A stretch of 12,105 nt of DNA from an uncultured bacterium (GTDB lineage Bacteria; Planctomycetota; DG-23; SLPQ01). The stretch is taken from positions 1 to 12,105 of the forward strand of contig CALMGO010000160.1 in assembly GCA_937863625.1 (NCBI GenBank), written 5' to 3'. Below, piece after piece: positions 1-4,837 of the stretch (the stretch's first letter is position 1; every line of letters begins with the position of its first letter). The translations under genes and the position numbers were made by a program. Below the pieces are notes generated by a model that was not told the DNA's origin, ran no database searches, and saw only the letters and a program-made list of their open reading frames with translations.

Positions 1-1
1 G

Positions 2-280
2 CGCGTGACACGCCGCGCGACGGCAGGGGCGAATTTGCGGGATAGGGCCCCTGGCACCGGCCAGGCACCGCTCGTGGTGAAGAGAGACAGCCACCTCGAT
101 GCGGTGCGGTCGGCGGAGGCGAGTGCGGCGGATGCGGCGTGGGGGCAAGCGGGGATCGCGCGTACGGCAAGAAGAGCGGAGCTTGGGGATTTTAACCGCA
201 AGAGCCTCAGGCAAGCGATTGTGATGAGGGAGGTGCTCGGCCCGCCGGTGGCGCTTAAGGGCGGCAGGGACGCGTGGTAA
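2..280 (+). CDS. C-terminal part of an unrecognised protein (5' end probably outside window)
   Basis: The frame is open from the window edge to a TAA at 278-280, so this is probably the end of a gene that begins upstream, although a GTG at 5 could start a 91-residue protein. No long frame competes on the opposite strand. The product is Ala/Arg-rich with a helical, charged middle, and ends in a more conserved-looking tail that includes LRQAIVMREVLGPPVALK. That tail resembles short tails I associate with small uncharacterised bacterial proteins, but I cannot name the family. No membrane segment, signal peptide or catalytic motif is visible. The tRNA promoter begins 5 bp after the stop, so the two are probably separate transcription units. 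Confidence 0.45.
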   Translation, partial: RVTRRATAGANLRDRAPGTGQAPLVVKRDSHLDAVRSAEASAADAAWGQAGIARTARRAELGDFNRKSLRQAIVMREVLGPPVALKGGRDAW

Positions 281-285
281 GAACC

Positions 286-313
286 TTGACTGCGGAGGCG
301 TCCGCGGTAATAT
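286..313 (+). promoter_or_regulatory. Sigma70-like promoter of the tRNA-Leu gene
   Basis: TTGACT (286-291) and TAATAT (308-313) are separated by 16 bp. The predicted start lies near 320, about 5 nt before the mature tRNA, which is a typical stable-RNA arrangement. The spacer contains a perfect 5-bp inverted repeat, GCGGA (292-296) and TCCGC (301-305), with a 4-nt centre. It could be an operator or chance. Confidence 0.7.
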
Positions 314-324
314 ACTTGGCGGGT

Positions 325-413
325 GCCGAAGTGGTGGAACTGGCAGACGCGTCGGACTCAAAATCCGATGGGGCTTAAACCCCGTGCGGGTTCGACTCCC
401 GCCTTCGGCACCA
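325..413 (+). tRNA. tRNA-Leu, anticodon CAA
   Basis: This is a class II tRNA that decodes UUG. The 7-bp acceptor stem pairs GCCGAAG (325-331) with CTTCGGC (403-409), followed by discriminator A410 and a genome-encoded CCA (411-413). The anticodon arm has 5-bp stems TCGGA/TCCGA around the loop CTCAAAA, which gives anticodon CAA. A long variable arm with a GGGG/CCCC stem marks it as a Leu-type tRNA, and the T-arm carries GGTTCGACTCC. A run of six T (414-419) follows immediately and probably serves in termination. The converging minus-strand reading frame ends at 418, inside that T run, so the two units meet with almost no gap. Confidence 0.97.
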
Positions 414-417
414 TTTT

Positions 418-753
418 TTATTGTGGCACAGGTTCTAAGGGTGCGGCGAAGTCGGCAAGCCCCTCTAATTCCCCCGACGCGAAAAACCACTTTCCTTGTC
501 GGCGGAGCAGGAGTTTTCGGACATGCCTTCGTTCCTTCTTCCTGACAATCATGATCAGGATGACCCCCGGAAGGATGCCCACAAGCAACAGAAGGTATAA
601 GAGCGCCGAGTGCCAGTAGAAGATAAACTTTACGTCCAGGATGGCGTAATCGTCGGTCATCCGCGACACCTCAATCTTCCCCAGCGATACGTATCGCACG
701 TTTTCGCCTCGGCTCCTTAGGACGCCCTTCCAATAGGTGCCGAAACTCGCCAC
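418..753 (-). pseudogene. C-terminal half of the zinc-ribbon/NTF2-like membrane protein, cut off by an amber stop
   Basis: This frame is exactly in phase with the gene at 763-1506, separated from it only by TAG and three sense codons (Ile-Ser-Asp). As a free ORF it would start at GTG 753, but no Shine-Dalgarno sequence precedes that codon, so independent translation is unlikely. From the GTG, residues about 44-70 are a hydrophobic membrane stretch, followed by a basic segment (RKKERRHVRK) and an ending, RRQGKWFFASGELEG, typical of the last strands of an NTF2-like domain. The first strands of that domain lie before the amber codon, so the two halves look like one ancestral protein of about 362 residues. 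Codon choice is ordinary throughout. It ends in TAA at 418-420. If the stop is a sequencing error or is read through, this is simply the C-terminus of the upstream gene. Confidence 0.7.
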
Positions 754-762
754 GTCGCTTAT

Positions 763-1506
763 CTAGAACGGGCCCTTGGGCAGGGGGATATTGCTGAAGG
801 CTACCGTGTCCACAGGGCCGACGTTTCTCGCCCATGGGCCGAGCGCGTAGAACGCCTTTTTAAACTTGCCGCTGTGAAGCGCCGCCAAGTAGCGACGAAA
901 TGCCTTGGCGGGATTCTCACAGTCTTGCATGTGGCCACGCGCATAGTCACCGGAGCCGGAGATAATCGCAGGGAAGAAGGAGAAGAACGCGCCAAGGAAG
1001 CCGACAACTACGGCGACATCTCCGACTATTTCAGCAACTGGCAATCTAAATGCAACAACAACTACGGCTGCAGCGATTAGCCCGACAGAGACCAGAAAAC
1101 TCACAGCGCAAACTTTCGTAAACGCGCCGAATGTGCCGCCGCGCGCCTTGGCATCAGCGTCCAGGTTGGCAGGGTCGGACAGGTAATCGTCTAATTTGCC
1201 CGTCATCTCGCTGAAGAGCGATGCCTGCTGCTCCGGGCTGAGCGGCATCTGCAGGATCCGGCCGCAGCGCGAGCAGTGAATCGCGTCCTCGCTCATGGGC
1301 GAGGAGCAAGAGGGGCATGTGTCTGCCATGGCAGAAGGAAAAACCGTCCGCGGAGAAGCCTGGGGAAGCGGCGCAGCGCCGACCCCTTGGGGCGCATCAG
1401 GAATCTCCAGGATAGTGCCGCAGTGCTCACATTCGGCCTCAAGGCCCGCGTACTCGTCGGCGACGACGAAATTGCGCCCGCATTTGCAGGTTACTTCTAT
1501 GCCCAT
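763..1506 (-). CDS. Double zinc-ribbon membrane protein, truncated by in-frame TAG
   Basis: The product is a membrane-anchored protein of unknown function. From ATG 1506, residues 7-29 hold a CxC...CxxC zinc module (C7, C9, C26, C29) like the short CxCG domain common in planctomycetes. A second ribbon follows (C64, C67, C78, C81). After a polar linker, two membrane segments span roughly 130-153 and 158-182. Residues about 197-247 (AFRRYLAALHSGKFKKAFY onward) look like the start of an NTF2-like domain, which continues past the stop in the same frame. I prefer the ATG at 1506 because GGGGAGG lies just upstream; a longer frame reaching TTG at 1593 would begin inside the predicted -35 box. Translation stops at TAG (765-763), codon 248. 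A regulatory or envelope-associated role is possible but not shown. Confidence 0.75.
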   Translation of the reverse strand: MGIEVTCKCGRNFVVADEYAGLEAECEHCGTILEIPDAPQGVGAAPLPQASPRTVFPSAMADTCPSCSSPMSEDAIHCSRCGRILQMPLSPEQQASLFSEMTGKLDDYLSDPANLDADAKARGGTFGAFTKVCAVSFLVSVGLIAAAVVVVAFRLPVAEIVGDVAVVVGFLGAFFSFFPAIISGSGDYARGHMQDCENPAKAFRRYLAALHSGKFKKAFYALGPWARNVGPVDTVAFSNIPLPKGPF

Positions 1507-1564
1507 GAGACCTCCCCTTCCCTGTCTTAGAAAGCGTCGCCACATAAGCGGCAAGCGCACGGAG

Positions 1565-1593
1565 TGTATAACGCATTTGCGTCCGTTTTTCAA
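1565..1593 (-). promoter_or_regulatory. Promoter of the zinc-ribbon membrane protein gene
   Basis: On the minus strand TTGAAA (1593-1588) and TATACA (1570-1565) are 17 bp apart, which puts the start near 1558 and leaves a leader of about 50 nt. The spacer holds a 12-bp palindromic element, ACGCA-2 nt-TGCGT (1571-1582), directly next to the -10 box, a plausible repressor site. Confidence 0.5.
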
Positions 1594-1666
1594 AGGAAAT
1601 CAAGAAGAGTACGGCATGCGCAAGGCAAAGCAAGTCGTGCAGAGCGGGCAGGAAAGCATTTCTATA

Positions 1667-1689
1667 CACTGGTGGACAAGCCACCAGTG
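1667..1689. repeat. Perfect 9-bp-arm inverted repeat (hairpin), REP-like candidate
   Basis: CACTGGTGG (1667-1675) and its exact reverse complement CCACCAGTG (1681-1689) flank a 5-nt loop. It lies 31 bp beyond the GNAT stop and upstream of the zinc-ribbon gene's promoter. No T-run follows on either strand, so it is not a canonical intrinsic terminator. It may act as a 3' mRNA-stabilising hairpin or be one copy of a dispersed intergenic repeat. I have the impression that similar sequences recur in planctomycete intergenic DNA, but cannot check that here. Nothing else is evident between 1594 and 1719. Confidence 0.75.
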
Positions 1690-1719
1690 CCACGCGGGAA
1701 GGCAAGGCGTTCAACGTGA

Positions 1720-2214
1720 CTACGTTTGTTTGCCGTCTCGCGGGAGGTAGAGGCGCATTTCGGTCGCGGTCTGGAAGCCGAGCGATTCGTAAAGCGGGCG
1801 CGCGTCGTCGCTGGGGTGGAGCGCGACGGTGATTATATGATTCTTCCCGCACCATTCGAGAAGCGCCTTCATAAGCATGCGCGCAATGCCGCTTCTCCTG
1901 TGCGGCGGCAGAGTGTAGACGTTAAAGACATACGCGCGACGCGAAGTCGTGTCCACCGGCACGGGCGGCCAGTCCATTATCCGAAGCCCTGCGCCTGCCA
2001 CGACCTCGCCGTCGGCGCCGGTCGCGACCCAGGCGCGATACTTGCGCGATTTGAGACCGGCGAGGACCCAGGCGCGATACTTCGCGCACATGCGGTCGAC
2101 GGCGCGCTTTTCGCGGCCAAACTCCATAAAGAGCGCGCGACGCTGCTCGACAAGATACTGTACGTCCGCGGCCTTCGCAGGGCGCACGGCGTATTCACTC
2201 TTCTTTTTCGCCAT
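1720..2214 (-). CDS. GNAT-family N-acetyltransferase
   Basis: This is a probable cytosolic acetyl-CoA-dependent N-acetyltransferase of 164 residues, a normal length for a single-domain GNAT. Motif A, the acetyl-CoA pyrophosphate loop, is VYTLPPHRRSGIA (about 99-111, RRSGIA at 106-111). Motif B is LHPSDDARPLYESLGF (132-147). The acceptor cannot be deduced. The start is ATG 2214 with a purine-rich AAGGGG/CAGG stretch upstream. The gene begins 13 bp after the GH20 stop, on the same strand, so the two are probably co-transcribed, and an amino-sugar-related substrate is conceivable but only inferred. The sequence KYRAWV occurs twice, 13 residues apart (45-50 and 58-63), matched by an 18-bp exact DNA repeat. 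It ends in TAG, followed two codons later by TGA. Confidence 0.85.
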   Translation of the reverse strand: MAKKKSEYAVRPAKAADVQYLVEQRRALFMEFGREKRAVDRMCAKYRAWVLAGLKSRKYRAWVATGADGEVVAGAGLRIMDWPPVPVDTTSRRAYVFNVYTLPPHRRSGIARMLMKALLEWCGKNHIITVALHPSDDARPLYESLGFQTATEMRLYLPRDGKQT

Positions 2215-2227
2215 CCTGCTGCCCCCC

Positions 2228-3790
2228 TTACGGTAACGCCTTTAGCGCGGCCTCCATCGAGGCGAACATCCAATCGAGCATTTCCTTGCGCCGGGCGGGC
2301 TTCATAATCCCGGCGTAGAGCTCTTCGGTATCCTTGCGGAGGACGCGCATCTCCTTGCGGATGTCAGACACGTCGACTTTGTCACCGGTGGCGGCGGAAA
2401 TAAGCGCAAGCGTCGCGCGGGCGCGGTTAGCGAGATTTTTCGCGGCCAATATCCAGAAGGCAAGAATATCACTGCCCTCCCCTACCCTGCGGCTCAGCGC
2501 CTCGAAAAGAGAAAGCGCCTCGCGGTACTCGGCCAGACGCGCGCGGCAGTTTTCGGCTTCGGCGGATAGGCGGCCTTCGGACTTTACCTTTGCGATGGTC
2601 TTCGCGACGTGGTCAAGAGGCACGGCAGGGGCGGACTTGTCAAATCCGAGCGACGCCGTGTACGTGAAGAGGCATCTTTTGGAGAGAAGGCCGCAGGCGC
2701 GCCAGAACCGTTCGTCAGTGAGGCCGAAACGGGCCTTCATGAACGCATCCTCGAAAGCCCCTATCGAGGCGCGCGGATGCTCGGAGAGATAAGGCGGCAT
2801 GTCAATCATGGCCAACTGCAGCTCCCACGGGAAAAGATGCACCGTCCAACTCGTGAGCACCACGCCTTCGAGATGCCCCTCGAGGCCTTTGCGGGCGGAG
2901 TCGAATGTATTGACCATGTGGTAGTAATTGCGCGGGGAAAAGACATTGTCACCGTAGCTCGACGATGAGGGGCACTTGACGACTTTGAAGCCCTTGGCGG
3001 CGAGGTAGTCGGCGGTGTAGAAGGTCTCGCCGTGGCGGCCGGGTTCGTCGCCATGCGGGAAGATAAACCGTCCGAACTCATGGGAGATGTCGGGGGGGAC
3101 GGTCTCGGCGGTGTGGTACTCGCGCCCCCAGACCCAGAAACGCCCCTGGCCGTGGTGGATGTCATACTGCCAGTCAAAAAGGACTATGTCGCGCGAGAGC
3201 GAGTCGAGCGCTTCGTAATAGTGCAGGAGCATATCGGCCCAGATGACAGGCGTGACGCCGCGACGGACGAGCGGCGCTGCGACGGCATTTACATGGTCGA
3301 CGTAGAGGGCGGAGAGGGAATGCTCCTTTGCGTACTGTTTGCATTTCGGACAGGAGCCGAGAGTCCATGCCTCGTCGGCGCCGAGGTGAAAGTATTCTAT
3401 CGGCTCGAAGAGTTCGAGGTACTCGTCAATCCATTCGTGGAGAAACGGCATCAGGTCGCCATGCCGCGGGCAGTACTGGTCGATGCGGTCGGGGAGTTCG
3501 GCGAGGTGTTTGTACTTGTCATGCTTTAATACGTACTCAGCGTGACCGATGGTCTGAAAGAGCGGGACGGGCTCGAGGTCGAGCGAACGGCAAAGGGCAA
3601 GAATCTCGCGGAATTCGTCCTTTGTGAAGGCGTCGGGGGAGGCGCACTCCGGGCAGGTGTCCCACTTTATGTTGTTTTCGACCTCCCAGATGATGGTGTC
3701 GTAGCCGAGGAGGGCGAGTTGGCGGAGCCACTTTTCAAGATAGGGGCGGGTGAACTGGGCGATATTCATATCTATGTGAAAGCCGATCAT
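2228..3790 (-). CDS. Glycoside hydrolase family 20 (beta-N-acetylhexosaminidase-like) protein
   Basis: The 520-residue protein is predicted to remove terminal N-acetylhexosamines from glycans. It opens directly with a TIM-barrel strand (MIGFHIDM) and has no signal peptide, so it is probably cytosolic and acts on imported oligosaccharides. The GH20 signature HLGADEAW contains the adjacent catalytic Asp-Glu pair, D139 and E140 from ATG 3790. In this family the Glu is the general acid and the Asp orients the substrate acetamido group. The C-terminal ~150 residues are helical. Five cysteines, including two CxxC pairs (C46/C49 and C147/C150) plus C107, are unusual and might form a structural metal site. 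I chose ATG 3790 because GGAGG lies 8 nt upstream; a TTG at 3796 would leave only 2 nt. The GNAT gene follows after 13 bp. The exact sugar specificity is unknown. Confidence 0.85.
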   Translation of the reverse strand: MIGFHIDMNIAQFTRPYLEKWLRQLALLGYDTIIWEVENNIKWDTCPECASPDAFTKDEFREILALCRSLDLEPVPLFQTIGHAEYVLKHDKYKHLAELPDRIDQYCPRHGDLMPFLHEWIDEYLELFEPIEYFHLGADEAWTLGSCPKCKQYAKEHSLSALYVDHVNAVAAPLVRRGVTPVIWADMLLHYYEALDSLSRDIVLFDWQYDIHHGQGRFWVWGREYHTAETVPPDISHEFGRFIFPHGDEPGRHGETFYTADYLAAKGFKVVKCPSSSSYGDNVFSPRNYYHMVNTFDSARKGLEGHLEGVVLTSWTVHLFPWELQLAMIDMPPYLSEHPRASIGAFEDAFMKARFGLTDERFWRACGLLSKRCLFTYTASLGFDKSAPAVPLDHVAKTIAKVKSEGRLSAEAENCRARLAEYREALSLFEALSRRVGEGSDILAFWILAAKNLANRARATLALISAATGDKVDVSDIRKEMRVLRKDTEELYAGIMKPARRKEMLDWMFASMEAALKALP

Positions 3791-3830
3791 GGGCAAAGCC
3801 TCCGTTGAATTATGGTGACGTCAGGCAGAT

Positions 3831-3859
3831 AGTATCCAAAACACGGCACGTAAACGCAA
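3831..3859 (-). promoter_or_regulatory. Possible promoter of the GH20-GNAT pair
   Basis: On the minus strand TTGCGT (3859-3854) and GATACT (3836-3831) are 17 bp apart. The match to consensus is modest. The predicted start region overlaps an 8-bp palindrome, TGACGTCA (3816-3823), which might be an operator or chance. Confidence 0.35.
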
Positions 3860-3893
3860 GTTGGATGGGGGGACAATAGGGCTACGAGTGTTG

Positions 3894-3922
3894 TTGCCAG
3901 TCGGAGCGGGGTCTGGTAGAAT
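3894..3922 (+). promoter_or_regulatory. Promoter of the phosphoesterase-lipoprotein pair
   Basis: TTGCCA (3894-3899) and TAGAAT (3917-3922) are 17 bp apart. The start would fall near 3929, giving a leader of about 27 nt that contains the AGGTGAT Shine-Dalgarno sequence just before ATG 3956. It is divergent from the GH20 promoter. Confidence 0.6.
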
Positions 3923-3955
3923 GCTTTGCGAAGGTCTATGTCCGAGGTGATGCAC

Positions 3956-4480
3956 ATGAAAATCGGCGTAATATCCGACAGCCACGACAATCTGCCGAAT
4001 ATCGAAAAGGCGCTTTCGATGCTGGCCGCACGCGGGGCGACAGTGCTTATCCACGCGGGGGATATCGTGAGCCCCTTTGCGGTCAAGAAGGTACTCTCAT
4101 TTCCGGGCGACGTGTACGGCGTATTTGGGAATAACGACGGCGAAATCGCAGGGATAAAGAAGATCTGGCAGCACGTATTTCACGGGCCGTGCCTCCTCGA
4201 ACTGGCAGGGCTTCGGATATTAGTGTGCCACGAGGAGGCGGAACTGTCGCGCGCGCCGTACGAGGACATAGACATCATGATATTCGGACACGACCATAAG
4301 GCGGTGATACGCGAGGGGCGCCCGCTCTACGTGAATCCGGGCGAGGCAGGCGGATGGGTATATGGAAAGACGACGTGCGCGCTCATTGACAGCGAGGGGC
4401 CGCGGGCCGAGATACTGGAGATAAAGCGATGCGCATTGCGACTGCGGTATTGGGGGTGTGTCTGGCGGCGGCGTGCCTGA
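3956..4480 (+). CDS. YfcE/MJ0936-type metallophosphoesterase
   Basis: This is a small cytosolic calcineurin-like phosphodiesterase that should use two divalent metal ions. The full ligand set is visible: D8 and H10 (SDSH), D36 (HAGD), N59 (GNND), H92, and H112/H114 (GHDH). The late NPGE motif (127-130) is typical of the family, whose physiological substrates are mostly unknown. Translation starts at ATG 3956, preceded by a near-perfect AGGTGAT; upstream in-frame codons have no such site. The protein has 174 residues. Its last ~16 (from about C159: CALRLRYWGCVWRRRA) look non-family and run out of frame across the start of the lipoprotein gene, giving a 52-bp overlap. This suggests loss of an earlier stop by a small frameshift or point mutation. 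It is co-transcribed with the lipoprotein gene. Confidence 0.88.
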   Translation: MKIGVISDSHDNLPNIEKALSMLAARGATVLIHAGDIVSPFAVKKVLSFPGDVYGVFGNNDGEIAGIKKIWQHVFHGPCLLELAGLRILVCHEEAELSRAPYEDIDIMIFGHDHKAVIREGRPLYVNPGEAGGWVYGKTTCALIDSEGPRAEILEIKRCALRLRYWGCVWRRRA

Positions 4481-4830
4481 CAGGCTGCGTCGAGCGGCAG
4501 ATGACACTCGTGACCGACCCTGAAGGGGCAAAGGCGTACTACAACGGAAAGTACGTAGGCGAGACGCCGGTGACGTTTTCGTTCACGTACTACCAGGACC
4601 CGTGGCTTGAATTTCAAAAGGACGGATACACGACATTGAAGACCATCGGCGAGGTAAAGACGCCGTTATGCGAGAGGTTTCCGCTGGACTTTTTCGCGGA
4701 GACGTCGCCATTCACATTTCACAATTCACAGACGCTTACGTTCACGCTTGCCCCTATGCGCGAGGTGGACCTTGACGCGCTCGTCGAGCGCTCAAAGGAA
4801 CTGCGCGAATCGATAGGCGTCAGCCGGTAG
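4429..4830 (+). CDS. PEGA-domain lipoprotein
   Basis: This 133-residue protein should be exported and lipid-anchored. It has a short basic N-terminus, a hydrophobic stretch and the lipobox LTGC, with C20 as the predicted lipidated cysteine. A PEGA domain follows: TLVTDPEGAKAYYNGKYVGE at about 26-45, then TPVTFSF. PEGA modules are small beta-sandwich units thought to bind surface or cell-wall components. The region around PLDFFAE and the final TFTLAP recalls a small lipoprotein I associate with planctomycete genomes. The ATG at 4429 has GGAGAT upstream and lies inside the end of the phosphoesterase gene, so the two are translationally linked. It ends in TAG, 7 bp from the end of the converging GT87-like gene. 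Function is unknown. Confidence 0.85.
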   Translation: MRIATAVLGVCLAAACLTGCVERQMTLVTDPEGAKAYYNGKYVGETPVTFSFTYYQDPWLEFQKDGYTTLKTIGEVKTPLCERFPLDFFAETSPFTFHNSQTLTFTLAPMREVDLDALVERSKELRESIGVSR

Positions 4831-4837
4831 AGCCGGC
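4823..4837. terminator. Possible short hairpin at a convergent gene junction
   Basis: GCCGG (4823-4827) and CCGGC (4833-4837) form a 5-bp GC stem around TAGAG. The hairpin contains the lipoprotein stop codon and abuts the GT87-like stop. There is no T-run, so intrinsic termination is uncertain. Confidence 0.25.

Noticed and set aside
323..619. A plus-strand open frame beginning at the tRNA
   Set aside because: Its start lies 2 nt before tRNA-Leu, so it is a translation of the tRNA followed by antisense of the minus-strand gene. Such frames are a common annotation artefact.
763..765. Pyrrolysine or genome-wide TAG recoding as the explanation of the in-frame amber
   Set aside because: Four other genes in the window end in TAG, and two of them would gain only a few residues by readthrough, but the lipoprotein and nucleoside hydrolase would gain longer unrelated tails. 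TAG therefore acts as a normal stop here; only site-specific readthrough remains possible.
1295..1750. Plus-strand frames of 84-193 codons opposite the zinc-ribbon and GNAT genes
   Set aside because: They lack recognisable domains, overlap well-supported minus-strand genes and run through the intergenic hairpin.
2026..2082. An 18-bp exact direct repeat, 39 bp apart (2026-2043 and 2065-2082)
   Set aside because: It lies in the GNAT gene and encodes KYRAWV twice. Related GNATs, as I recall them, have similar YRxW positions at both sites, so ordinary family conservation plus shared codons explains it better than a recombination footprint.
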